A stretch of 64,000 nt of DNA from Isoetes taiwanensis. Taxonomy: Eukaryota > Streptophyta > Lycopodiopsida > Isoetales > Isoetaceae. The stretch lies in contig JAJEKV010000012.1 in the NCBI GenBank assembly GCA_021234155.1, forward strand, positions 6,513,789 through 6,577,788, written 5' to 3'. Made by a program: the position numbers and the translations under genes. The notes under the pieces were generated by a model. That model was not told the origin of the DNA, ran no database searches, and saw nothing but the letters and a program-made list of their open reading frames with translations. Positions 23,901 through 35,254 of the stretch are shown piece by piece (the stretch's first letter is position 1; each line of letters starts with the position of its first letter).

Positions 23901-24636
23901 GCACACTGGTTAATCCTGTGCCATTGTCATGCATGTGTCTCTATGTGTGAATAATAGTTGGAAGATATGAATTTACAAAATCGTATTGTTAGAAAATGAA
24001 TAGTACTCAATCATACACACACAACTGACAAAGATCTCAAGCAAACACACCCTGAAGGGCCAGAGGGCAACCCTTCGTGCGCAGCACCTTGTTTTATGTA
24101 AGAACACACAGAAAAGGCACAAGTTCCCATAAAGGTGTAGAATTATGCATAGCCTTTAAGGAAATGAGTCCTATTAATTTCTTGCAGTCTTATTTCATGT
24201 TCCTTGAACAGATGTTAGATTCCCTCCCTCTTGCCCTTTCTTGCTAGCAAAAAGATATAGAAATGATATCATCAATATATAGAATTGTCAGGGACTGTCG
24301 AGCTAGGGATCTTATGAGTGAGATGATGCCTATATATTTTGAGCTGGACTCTTAAGAGGAGATGTCTCATGGTTGGGCTGTGTGTCAAACCGATTTCAGG
24401 CTAACTATTACATTTTCCCGCCCGACAATGTAGCACTCCTGATGGTTTCATGAGTATTGGTTGATCCACCTGCATGTTTGGTCAAATTTAAGGAGCAGTG
24501 GTAGCTTCTTTGAACAAAGTGACAGATTTCTCAATTTACTTTGTATCTCATTTTCTCCTCGTCTCTCAATTTACTTTGCATCTCTTTTTCTCCTCTCATC
24601 TCTATTTTTTACAAGGGGTTTTTTTGAGCAATTCAG
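20923..24636. other. 3.7 kb without identifiable genes
   Basis: Only short unconvincing frames on both strands. A patch at about 22350-22590 has repeated TAGRGAAGCAGA and ATGCAAAGGAC-like words. No splice-compatible exon series, RNA gene or transposon end was seen. Confidence 0.5.
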
Positions 24637-24704
24637 GGATTCAACTGTAGCTTTTCGAAGGTTAGTTCAAGGATCCAACTGTAGCTTTTCGAAGGTTAGT
24701 TCTT
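24637..24704. repeat. 34-bp tandem duplication
   Basis: GGATTCAACTGTAGCTTTTC and GGATCCAACTGTAGCTTTTC, each followed by GAAGGTTAGTTC, lie head to tail with a period of 34 bp. Confidence 0.9.
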
Positions 24705-24945
24705 GACTCCTGTAGTATTCTTGCTAAGCGGGAAGACGTTGATTTTAATCCTATTGTTCTACACAAACAGAAGAAGATGTTGAGTAAGGCTCACAGGTAC
24801 AAAAGTTGAGTTATGATATTTGATATATGTGGGGTATGTTGTGCTTATAATATTCGTGGTGGGATGTGGAGTGCCAAAACGCCAGGAAAAACTTCCACGT
24901 TCCTGTATCTGTAAACCAAATTGGTATAAATAGTTTATAAGGAGA

Positions 24946-27000
24946 AAAAAGAGAAGGTACTATGCTCATAAACAGAGAGAGCTCTCTGATCAGCTCACCG
25001 AAAATCCAAAAAGTTTTTGGAACGCCATGCAAGGTACACACCAAAAAGTTAGCTTGGACAATACATCTCTTCTAAATTTGGTGAAATCCCTGTATGAAAA
25101 AGAGGATGTCAGTTGCATGCCTAAAACCGCTCCCATGGTCGACCTTTTTACATCCACAGAAGTCCGAGCATATCTGTCCAAGACGTCCAATAATAAAGCT
25201 ATTGATGCAGAAGGGCTAAACGTGGAACTCCTCAAATGGGGGGGAGAAAAAACGTTGGCTACTTTAACAGACCTTCTAAACAAGAGCCTCGTGCATGGAT
25301 TTCCTGCAAGCTGGAGGATAAACAGAGTCCACCCGATTCATAAGGGCGGAGACAAAAGCAATCTGGGAAATTACAGGACTATTTTGATAGGCAGTGTCTT
25401 CACCAAAATTTTGGGAGGTCTTTTGGAAAATAAGCTCAGTTCTTGGGCAAAGCAAGCACAGGTCCGCTCACAGTACCAAGCAGGATTTAGATTGAATCAC
25501 AGTACACTAGATCATGTGCTAACACTCAGGACACTAATAGAAAAAGCCAAACTGCCAAATAATTCCTTGTACATGGCTTTCATAGATTTCTCGAAAGCCT
25601 TTGATACTGTCCCTCGGAAAGAACTCAGTGACAAGCTTGTCCAAATTGGAGTCCCCCTGGAGCTTCGGCAAAGAATATCTCAACTATAATGAAGAGGTAT
25701 TGATCAAAGTTTCATGGGATCTAGATACTAAGATCAGTAGCACAATAGGAGTTCGCCAAGGATGTCTCTTATCTCCAACTTTGTTCGGTATTTTTATTGA
25801 CGAGTTGGATGATTGGTTGAGGACTAAGTCACTAGCAGGAACAAAAATGGGCACCTACCTCATACAACTACTTCTTTATGCGCATGACGGGTATTACTTG
25901 CAAGCGTAAAAAAAGCCACACTTCAAAGATCATTTGGATAGCTTGGAGAGTTTTTGTGACACAAAGAAAATGAGTGTTAATCTTGCCAAGTCCAAGGTCA
26001 TCTGATATTCTGGACAAGAGACAGGCCGGTTTTCACATACAAAGGACGATCGTGGAGACAAGTAGACTCATACAAATATCTCGGGATTGATATTGCCTCT
26101 AATTATAGCCGGAAGAATTGTCTTCAAAAACGAAGTTTACGGTGGAAAAGCAGCCACTGTTCAAAGATATCATTGTAATAAGGCTTCTCTCACAAACCGG
26201 CGGTTGAAGAATACTCTATTTAAAACTTTGGTCCAATCCATAGTTACGTATGGTGTACCGGTTTGGGGACCGATCTTTCATCACGGGCCGGGACACGCAG
26301 TCGAATCTATACTAAAGCTTTTTCTAAGGATCGAGCTTGGAATAAAAGCCCAAGTCCCTTATGCAATGATGCTCGCATGGAAGTGGGCCTACTCTTTTGA
26401 AGTAGAAGGGTTGTATCATGCTATTAACTTCTATCACGAGTTAAGGAGCAAGGATCTGATCGGCTATCACATGCAGCAATGACCAATTCAAATTGGCCAA
26501 GGAATATGGCAGCATGGGCAAACAAATGGGGAGTGGATCTGTCTACATGCCCAACAGAAAAGGGAGAACTCAGACTCATGTTGGAAGAAAGGGCAATACA
26601 AAGATTATGGGCTGTTCCAGGAAACGAATGCACTTATACCGGGCCAATGTGAACCACATGGAGACTTATAATGAGCCAATCATATCTCGGTGGCAAATCG
26701 CCTCCTCCCGCTCAAAGGAAATTGATAGCAAGATACAGAACCGGGTCACATAGACTGGCAATAGAAACAGATCGTTGGGCAAAGATTCCAATTGAGGAAC
26801 GCAAATGCAAATATTGCAATACAGGGCAAGTGGAAGATGAGGACCATGTTTTCCTAAACTGCCTAGCATACGAAGACATTAGGAACAAACATGATATTAG
26901 TGCAGAAGGTTTCTATTCACTACTTTCTTTAGCACCTATAAAATTAGGGTTATATATAAGGGCGGTTGATTCTCACCGTTCCTTGTTACAAAAATTGTAA
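24946..27000 (+). pseudogene. Reverse transcriptase ORF of LINE D (broken)
   Basis: The main frame (to 25689) encodes KAIDAEGLNVELLKWGG, WRINRVHPIHKGGD, YQAGFRLNHSTLDHVLTLR and FIDFSKAFDTVPR (RT block with the first catalytic Asp). A frameshift leads to IGVRQGCLLSPTLFGIFIDE and LLLYAHDG, where the YADD catalytic box is mutated. The thumb continues in fragments (VTYGVPVWGP, 26241 onwards). At about 26793-26900 another frame gives ERKCKYCNTGQVEDEDHVFL then NCLAYEDIR, a C-x2-C...H...C zinc-binding end. Several frameshifts and the lost Asp show it is dead. Confidence 0.85.
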
Positions 27001-27049
27001 ATGTTGTTCATGTGCTCCATAGCCTTTCAAGGCTCAAGTTGAGCATCAG

Positions 27050-27071
27050 ACATAATAATAATAATAATAAT
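27050..27071. repeat. (AAT)n tail of LINE D
   Basis: Seven ATA/AAT units directly after the LINE coding end, typical of non-LTR elements with microsatellite 3' tails. Confidence 0.85.
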
Positions 27072-27325
27072 ATTTGTCTAATCCAAGAGGGATCTTCTGA
27101 TGTAATTTTTTTTTATTTGATGATTATTAAAACTTCCTTTGTCTCTTTGAAAAAAAAGAAAAAAAAAGAAGAAGCTGGCTACCGCCAGCAACCAGGAGCG
27201 CTGGGTAGGCGTGGCTGGCTGCTGGCTGTAGTTGGCTCCCATTCCAGAATAAGAATCCTCCACTTGTTTCTGCTCCACGACATTAGGAAAGAAGCGATGA
27301 AGAACACACCAGACTTGACACATCA

Positions 27326-27412
27326 CACCAAGAATGGAGAGCTAGACTTCATTCTTGATTAGAATGGTCACCAAGAATGGAGAGCCTGTTTTCATTCTTG
27401 ATTAGAATGGTC
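27326..27412. repeat. 43-bp tandem duplication upstream of the phosphate carrier
   Basis: ACCAAGAATGGAGAGC starts both units, at 27327 and 27370, and each ends ATTCTTGATTAGAATGGTC. It lies about 500 bp upstream of the phosphate carrier start codon, within its likely promoter region. Confidence 0.9.
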
Positions 27413-27911
27413 GCCACATGCCAGTCTACGGTTGGATAAGAAACAACCCACTTTGGTTGACGAACCTGTAGAGGAAGCAGGGAAGACATAAATTATGGGG
27501 GCGGAAACCTACTTTCAACTTCTAGATGACCTTTAGAGGAAGTGGGAAAGGCATACTCGTCTTTGTGGAATTCTCTAAATAGAAATTTCACAACCACACG
27601 CGACCTCCATGGAATACAAGCTTTTTCAAAGGACCAAAAGGCCCACAAAAAAGATACCGCTAGCTGGACCACTAAATTCTCGAGGATTCTGCTGACGCGG
27701 CATCCACGTAGACGTCGGTTCTATGATTGGTTAGAGACTAGAAAGGATATTCCAGGAATAGTTTTTTGTTGTGTAAAGCAGCTTCAAGGGCAGGAGGGCG
27801 CCGCTGTAGTCTGCGCCTTGAAGGCGGAGCTCTTCCTCTCCCACCCCCCTCTGTAAGTATCAGACAAAATATTGAGCTCTGATTTGTGGGTTTCTGATAC
27901 TTGCTCCGACA
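27413..27911 (+). promoter_or_regulatory. 5' flank of the phosphate carrier gene
   Basis: About 500 bp without competing ORFs. The last 80 bp before the start codon are pyrimidine-rich (CCTCTCCCACCCCCCTCTG), as often seen in plant 5' leaders. No TATA box can be assigned with confidence. Confidence 0.4.
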
Positions 27912-29598
27912 ATGGCCCCTTCCGACCGATCCGACTCTCTTCTTCCTTCGCATCTATATACCAGTCGGATTTTTAACGCTCTTCTACCCCCAAAAAGTGC
28001 TTTGAGCCCGGTTTCTGCCAATAGTTTTCTGTCGAATGCTGTCAAGAATGAAGCGGTGTTTGTTCCTTCTGTCACTGAGAAGAAGAAGATTGAACTTTAT
28101 TCTAACGAATTTTATGCCGCGTGTACTATTGGTGGGATTTTAAGTTGTGGTCTTACCCACACTGCAGTCACTCCTTTGGATCTTGTCAAATGTAATATGC
28201 AGGTATTTGAGTTTTCTCTGGGTATTCGTGTGGCCATTGTGCTTTTTTTAGATATAATAGCTTTGCATTGGATGTTTATAGATGTTTAGATTATAGACGA
28301 AATAAGTTGTCGATTTAATTACAACATAATGTGATCTTGATCGATGTGTCAATAGATATGAGATAACTCCTATATTTAAAAAGTATCAGCCTTGTTCAAG
28401 ACGGGGCTCAGGAAAGACATTGCTTAATAGATTAGAAGCTAGTTGCAAGCATTCAATTTCACTTACTTAGGTTTTCATTTATTAACATTAGATTGACCCT
28501 GCCAAATACAAAAGTATTGGTGGCGGGTTTGGCGTGCTTCTCAAAGAAAAAGGCATCAGAGGCTTGGCAAAGGGTTGGGCCCCTACTTTCCTAGGATACA
28601 GTGCACAGGGTGCTTGCAAGTTTGGTTTCTACGAGTACTTCAAGAAGTACTATTCTGATCTGGCTGGTCCAGAAAACGCCTACAAGTATAAGACATTTAT
28701 ATACTTGGCTGGTTCTGCTTCGGCTGAATTCATAGCAGACATTGCTTTGTGTCCATTCGAGGCAGTGAAGGTTAGAGTACAGACTCAACCTGGATTTGCT
28801 AATGGCCTCAGTGATGGATTGCCAAAGATTTTACGTTCTGAAGGTGTTGGCGGGTAAGATTTATTGTTTATTTTGCTTTTTTCTTCTGATTTAGTTTGAT
28901 TAAGCTGATTGAGTTATGTTGGATGCAGGATCTATAAGGGTATTGTACCCTTATGGGGACGACAAATACCATGTAAGCATTTTATTAATACTGTAATAAT
29001 CTTTTATCTTTATGCAAACAATCATAACATATATCCTCATACTCCCACAGACACCATGATGAAGTTTGCATGTTTTGAGAGCGTGGTGGAAGCTTTGTAC
29101 AAGTACGCGGTACCTATTCCAAAAGATCAATGTACTAAGACGACTCAGCTGGGAGTAAGCTTTGCTGCTGGTTACATTGCTGGAGTTTTCTGCGCTATTG
29201 TTTCTCACCCTGCAGACAATCTTGTGTCTTTCTTGAACAATGCTAAAGATGCGACTGTTGGTCAGGTGCGATATATTTTGCATTTGAGTGATAGAGCGTA
29301 TTGGAGATTGGTTGTGTTGTGGCATTGTAATATAGGGCCGTGCTGATCTTTTCATTTATATTATTATAGGCTGTAAAGTCTATGGGTGTTGTTGCACTCT
29401 TTACCCGTGGCCTTCCACTGCGTATAATTATGATTGGAACCTTAACTGGAGCACAATGGGGCATATATGATGCCTTCAAGGTGTTTGTGGGACTGTAAGT
29501 ATCTATCATCTTTGCTAGATTTGGATGATCGATTGTAACTGACTTATTCTTCATCTTTCAGGCCCACAACTGGAGGTGTTGCTCCAGCGAAACACTGA
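27912..29598 (+). CDS. Mitochondrial phosphate carrier (PHT3/MPT type), six exons
   Basis: Imports inorganic phosphate into the mitochondrial matrix, feeding ATP synthesis; a multi-span inner-membrane protein. Exons: 27912-28202, 28492-28853, 28929-28972, 29051-29265, 29370-29494, 29562-29598. All introns are GT-AG, phases are consistent, and the total is 357 codons, close to the about 375 typical of plant PHT3 proteins. Residues 1-65 form a Ser/Arg-containing presequence-like extension. The three carrier repeats show [10 protein letters not shown] (repeat 1), [10 protein letters not shown] (repeat 2) and [10 protein letters not shown] (repeat 3), plus the family stretches [20 protein letters not shown] and [19 protein letters not shown]. 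The first ATG starts this extension and no upstream in-frame ATG fits. No stop or frameshift was found, so it is probably functional. PHT3 paralogues cannot be told apart here. Confidence 0.96.
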
Positions 29599-29805
29599 AA
29601 ATCATGACATGAGCCGTTTTAACAAATTTTGTTTGATTCTTTCACTTCACAATGTGATTATTTTTGCGAAATATTCAATAATTGTGAGCACGATAATGCA
29701 ACTCCAATAATTGGGATGCATTGCAATGCAGTACTTCTTCCAAGAGCTATAGTATTACCATTTTTTTATTTTTATTTGTTATAAACTGGTTGCAATTAAG
29801 AAGTT
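29599..29805 (+). other. 3' flank of the phosphate carrier gene
   Basis: AT-rich, likely 3' UTR. AATAAT and ATTCAATAAT words near 29675-29690 could serve as poly(A) signals, but no site is certain. Confidence 0.4.
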
Positions 29806-30388
29806 GAAATCATATTCACCATATTTAGCAGTCAATCTACAACTCTCACGGGTCTAGCTTAGGTTTCTCTTTTTAAGAGGTTATTATTGATCGTCTTATT
29901 GCCTTGGGAAGTATTGTACTCGTTTATCTCTTATTTGCCTTGGAAGTATTCGCTCAATTTTGACTACTAAGTTTGTCTTGCAACTGTAACTTTTAATTAA
30001 TTTTGGTCTATGCCTGGCTAAATAAAACATTTGTGTAACATATCAAAATCACTACTTAAAACAAGTGTATAATTACCTATTTAACATGATGAAATCGTAT
30101 TCACCATAATTAGCAGTCCTCTACAACTCTCACGGGTCTAGCTTAGGTTTTTCTTTTTAAGAGGTGATTATTATTATTGATTGTCTTATTGCCTTGGAAG
30201 TATTGTACTCGTTATCTCTTATTTGCCTTAAAGTATTCTGCTCAATTTTGACTAAGTGATTCTACTGAATGTAGTTTGTCTTGCAATTGTAACTTTTAAT
30301 TAATTTTGGTCTATGCCTGGATAAATAAAACATTTGTGTAACATATCAAAATCACTACTTAAAACAAGTGTGTAATCACCTATGTAAC
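29806..30388. repeat. 285-bp tandem duplication between the two genes
   Basis: Unit 1 starts at 29806 (GAAATCATATTCACCATA) and unit 2 at 30091 (GAAATCGTATTCACCATA). Both contain CTACAACTCTCACGGGTCTA, TATTGCCTTGG and TATCAAAATCACTACTTAAA. A partial third start (ATCAAAATCACCA) follows at about 30389. Small indels separate the units. Confidence 0.9.
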
Positions 30389-30780
30389 ATATCAAAATCA
30401 CCATTTCTGTGGGATTTCTGTGAGTCTGTTGATCAAATCAGTGTGTACAATTTCGTTTTAACATATATCAAACTCAATTATGGCATGAAATATATCAAAA
30501 TAAGTCCTAATCCACTCCAGAATAAATGGGATATAGGTTGTCCAGAAACTGTACCTAATCGATTTAATCCAAGACATCATCAAGATTAATTATTTTGAAT
30601 GCAGTTTACAATCTGAAGGTCTTATGCGATAAAATCACGAAGTCTCCTTTACGTCTATATTATATTACGTGTAAGGGTATTATATACACCCGTTTTGCCC
30701 AACTATACAGATGAGATGACAACGTTACATCATGTTAATAATTTTATATCTGTAATCTGTGTCCCAAGCAAGATACAGCG
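30389..30780. other. Shared 3' intergenic space
   Basis: AT-rich spacer after the tandem duplication. It probably holds the 3' UTR of the minus-strand ArfGAP gene; no other feature is seen. Confidence 0.45.
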
Positions 30781-33700
30781 TCACCAATCAAATGGATTTC
30801 GACTGGTACCACCATCTGGTGGAACAAAGACTCTTTGATGGTCCACACTTCCAGATGAAAGATTCTCTTGAAAAGAAGTTCCAAAATTGCCAAGATCTGT
30901 AGGATATTGTGACCTGTCAAAGCAAAAAACTATTACATACTCCCAAACCCCAATGGCAATAGGATAACATGTCTTACATCGAATGCAGACTGTGCTGAAT
31001 ATAGCTACCATCACCTAATGTTTTACCGAACAAGTCAGAAATAATTTCAAAAGAGAAAAACAAAAGAAAAGAAGACAGATAACAACCTAAACATAATAAA
31101 TAAAATTTGGCAAATTTGCGCTAGTAAACAGGTATGTGACACCATGAAACCTGGTGATGTGCACATACAGGATAATTTGTGAAAAATGGGATGGCATTGG
31201 ATAAGTTAGCTGCTGCTCCTTGGGGAAGGCAATTCACATATAGACTATGCAGTTCTCAGATCCTGCAGGTCGTTAGTAGACATTCACAAATCTTTCTTTC
31301 TTCTTCTTTATCTGTGCAAACATTTAGGTTCCAGAGGACTCCAGGAGATTTGGAATCAGGGCATCTCAAATTTAGCATATGGCCTTGGGTTCAAAGGGCA
31401 TGGCTGTACCATAGTTCTGGCACTTTAGGTCTCTCAGAAAGTATGATTCTCCCTCTGTTTCCATTCTTATTTCTTTCAAGGTGTTATCAAAATTAAATTA
31501 ACTTCAGGTCAAAAAGCCTCACCTAAATGATGTTTCACTTGCGAAAAGATACCTGTGTTTTGAACTAGTGGAAATGATGCTGGCTGTGACCAAGATAGAT
31601 GCTGGCTTTTCTCCGCAGGCATGGACCATGGCTCCCCACCAACTAGTGCTGGTTGAGGTGTCACAGAAGCAGGAAACTGCAAAACACATATGCAGAAAGC
31701 TTTTTACAATTTAAAGAATGCCAAATTGGCATGAAAAGCTGAAAGAACACCGCAGACACAATAATCCTACCCAGACGGAATAGTCAGCAAGAACTTGCTT
31801 TCTATTGGCACAGAAAATGGTGGGATACAGCTCAATGGAGTAATGCAAATCTCCAAACACAGTTGTTAAAAGACACATGCATCTTCATACACTGGAGTCT
31901 CCCCTCTTTCCATGTCAATAATAAATCAGAAGCATCATTTTGCAGTTTGGAAGAACCAGATTAGGGCATCAGTTAGTAGTGGCATTCTGGAATTGAATTT
32001 GCCAATGCAGTTGCAATCAGATGTTTGCAAACTAGTTTTCCAAACTTCGACCGCTCACAAAAAAACTTGAATCTATATGTGGCTACTTACAAGTTGAAAG
32101 GCTGTAGGATGCATTTTCTCTGTCTCAGCAAGAGATTATACTTTCCCTGACACTCTAAACATTTTTAGGATACGTAGGCAAGGCACACAACAAAAGACAG
32201 CCTAGGAGTGCTTTGAAGTCCTAGCTATGTTTATACACAACTCCTGGAAAAAGTTAACTACCATGATGATGAGTATGGTCTTTGATAAATCATAGAGAAT
32301 TACAGAATTGCACAAAATCTGGCATGCAATAGAAGAAAAACTAGTTAATTAGAAAGCAAATTTTACAGAAGATGTCAATGCTGGAAAGTCTTCAGGTAGA
32401 TCGAATGGATTCCTTGTTTTTGGCAGAAGGATATGATCTTGGTCCATTACCTGTTTGATAAGAGCAAGAAACACTTCAATTTCTGTTCTCTAGCTACACC
32501 TATTCTGTATTTCAATGAACCACATACCGGATACTTACAGGTGGAAGCACAAATGGTTCTCCACTAAAGTATGTTGTAGAATCTGCAGCTGTGCTCTGCA
32601 CTGCTTGTAGAACAGGAAAACTAAAAAAGCCCTGTTGTGTGCCTAGGTTCATAAACTGCGGTAGAACAGGATAGCCTTGAAAAGAAAGTTTACTTACCTC
32701 GGGAAGCTCATTTCTAGGCGTATCAGAAAGAGAGGATTCATCCAAGGATAGTGCCTTCATTTTCCCAATCTCAGGCTCTATAGTCGGAAATTGAGATTGA
32801 TAAAGCTGTTTCAATGCCATCCATCATGCTATGAGACTAAGCTATCAGTGTCAAATTTAAGCAAGGGAAAAATACGTCTGATATTATTGGTTTAGGGTTT
32901 GACATAAACATGCTTGAGGTGAACAATGAGTCTGAAACATAAAACATATATACCTCATAAGGTGGAAGCTGCAAGTGTCCCTGAGTCAGATCAAGCGAAC
33001 CATCAGCAGGAAGCACCACTTGTGTCGCTGGAGATTCCTCTTGAACAGAAGTTACTGAACTTTGGAAGGACATGCTTGTAGCTTGTGCCCCAATTGTATC
33101 CACTGAAAATGTTGTCTCCATTCCAGGGAAAGTGGCCCATCCAGAATTCCCATCTGCCAATTCAGCAGCATTGAGTGATGTTGAAGGTATGCCTTCAATG
33201 CCAGGGTTGTAAAGCTCCCCCCCAGCCTTAAAATCTATAGTGCGCTCTGACTGAGCTCGTTTATGGGTAATGCTGGTTGGTGTATCCAAGGAACCACCAA
33301 CAAAGGAACCAAATCTGGATATTCGTGGATCCTTGTGAGGAACAGCCTTAACAAACCCACCAAAAGACACAGCAGATGGAATAAAATTTAAGGTTAATAA
33401 GAGAAATGTCTTCAGGACAAGATATAAAATAGATCAAAGACTCTAACCTGATGCTCTTGGCTTCTTCCAGGGTACTCAATGCGCAGTTCAGGCACATCAT
33501 CACCAAGAATATCCCGCACAGAGAGCACAATAGGTACGTCACTTTGCCTCCTTCGTCGACTGGCAGTATCATGCAAATCAGGTTTCTTGTCCTGGACTTC
33601 ATAATTCCGAGTGTTGTATGCCTCTGTTCCATAATCAGATCTCCTTGGGCTACCTATGTCTGATGCTCGCAAATCACGCTGAGCCCCATACCGTGAATTA

Positions 33701-34578
33701 CTAGTCTCAGATGAAGGGCTTCTAGAACCATCGCTGGAGAATGAACTTGCTCTTTTAGGTTCATAGGGTTCTGCCTGTTCAGGCTGTCAGGACATTCAAT
33801 TAAAGCTCCCATATCTTGATGAAGCTCAAGTAAGCTCGTAACTTCTTTTGCAGCACATAGACAATACAGGTAGCCTCTTACCAGTCTGCCTTTCTGGGGC
33901 GGCTTGTCTCCAGCAAAAACTTTATGCACATAGACAGCTTTAATGAAATCCCTAAGCTTTTCTGGATTACTGCAAAAAATGATGTCCAAATATGTGCAGC
34001 AAAACTAGAAAGAAATTCAGCTGCTGGAATGAAACTACCTTCTGTCTGGAAAAGATTGGCGACTTGGATCCCAGTGTTTGAAATAAATCTCCCTTGCCCT
34101 CTGCAAGATACAACCTCACGTTTTGACTACAACACTATCAAGCATACACATTATGATATCATTGAAGAGGTAAGAAACCTGATTCCCTCCAGCTTGTAAT
34201 GCGGCAATCTCTGCTGCTGTGAATTTTGACATGGAGATCGACTTGACACGATGAGTAAACTCCCGACTGGAATTTAGCCTCAAATTAAAACCATCAACAT
34301 TGTATAGCAGAAGCCAAAACATTACTTACTGCAAACCGCTGCACGTCATGCAGACAAAGGTAGCAAAATCCATGCAGATATATTGAGGACCCTGCAGGAA
34401 GATGAAGAAAAAGATAAAACTGGAGCCATAGTTATGCAAACTTGTAATCAACATGCATAAACAGTACAAGAAATCATACCAAGCTGTTGCAATTGATACA
34501 TTTTCGATTATCATCCAACTTAGCGAGGCTACGAACTATTTTTTCATGTTTTTGATCCTCTTTGAAGCGACTTGCCAT
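30781..34578 (-). CDS. AGD14: ArfGAP zinc-finger protein of the AGD14 type, 12 exons
   Basis: A GTPase-activating protein for Arf small GTPases in vesicle traffic. Exons (minus strand): 34578-34480, 34391-34330, 34266-34179, 34100-34039, 33969-33882, 33774-33448, 33346-32954, 32805-32539, 32450-32367, 31676-31553, 31014-30978, 30913-30781; 587 codons (Arabidopsis AGD14 is about 650). All junctions are GT-AG with matching phases. The N-terminus holds the ArfGAP finger: C27-x2-C30-x16-C47-x2-C50, then the catalytic Arg at 55 (CSGLHR), split by introns 1 and 2. REFTHRVKSISMSKF and KHWDP follow, as in AGD14/15. The C-terminal two thirds are Ser/Thr/Gln-rich, probably disordered, with NPF motifs (RNPFDLP; RNPFDW at the very end) that in known proteins bind EH domains. 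The exon 7 acceptor is the least certain. No disabling change was seen. Confidence 0.93.
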
Positions 34579-35254
34579 GTTGAGACAATCTTGGTGGAAG
34601 AAAATCAATCCATCAAAAAGCAGAATCTATTTATTTCCCACCTCATTAAGCATTTCGTGCTTCAATAACTACGTATCTGAAACAAAATAGAGAATCGTTG
34701 AATCGTTCATATGTGCCGGAACCCTGGGATCAGAATTTACACAAGGCAAAATTTACAGGAGACGAAAAGGTCCGACGGCAAAGAAATGACCTCCTGGGTG
34801 GGTTACTTTGACGCTATGTTAAGACTACTACCGGCGGCGCAGGTAAACTGATAGAATATTTACCTTATGTTCAAATATCTCACATGTTCATATAAACATA
34901 AACAATGCTCCACACGATCCTTCCACAATTAAATAAATAAATAAACAAACACCTCAAGACAAAAACAGCTTGCCCCACTATCCTCTATATACATAGATGA
35001 CACACCAACCACTGCATATATTGAGGAATGGATTTTCCACTATCCATCGTTGACAAGGTGTTTCTGCCGAGGTGTAGAAAACGCATAACAAAGCAAAACC
35101 ACTTGAAAGAGGATCATTTAGGGCCATTTTACACTAGATGCATGCATCACATCCTGAGATGCTTCAATTTTAGGTTTGGCATGAATATTTTGACATATCA
35201 GTCTGCAAAAAATACTCGAGCCTATATTCCCTTTTCCAAGCTAGGGATGGTTTG
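34579..35254. other. 5' flank of the ArfGAP gene
   Basis: About 680 bp between the ArfGAP start codon and a LINE 3' end. It should contain the minus-strand promoter and 5' UTR; no TATA or other element stands out. Confidence 0.4.

Larger units (their letters stand above)
24730..27075 (+). mobile_element. LINE D, non-L1-type, 5'-truncated
   Basis: A linker and RT are readable from about 24946, followed by a C-terminal Cys-His region and a (AAT)n tail at 27050-27071, which marks the 3' end of a target-primed insertion. No endonuclease is visible, so the 5' part is missing. The RT sequence and the C-terminal zinc-binding motif resemble those of LINE E and fragment G rather than the L1-type LINE at 55.9-61.3 kb. 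Confidence 0.82.

Noticed and set aside
27172-27240. The GCTGGCT-rich stretch as a structured RNA
   Set aside because: Imperfect repeats of CTGGCTG words allow some pairing, but no stable extended stem can be drawn.
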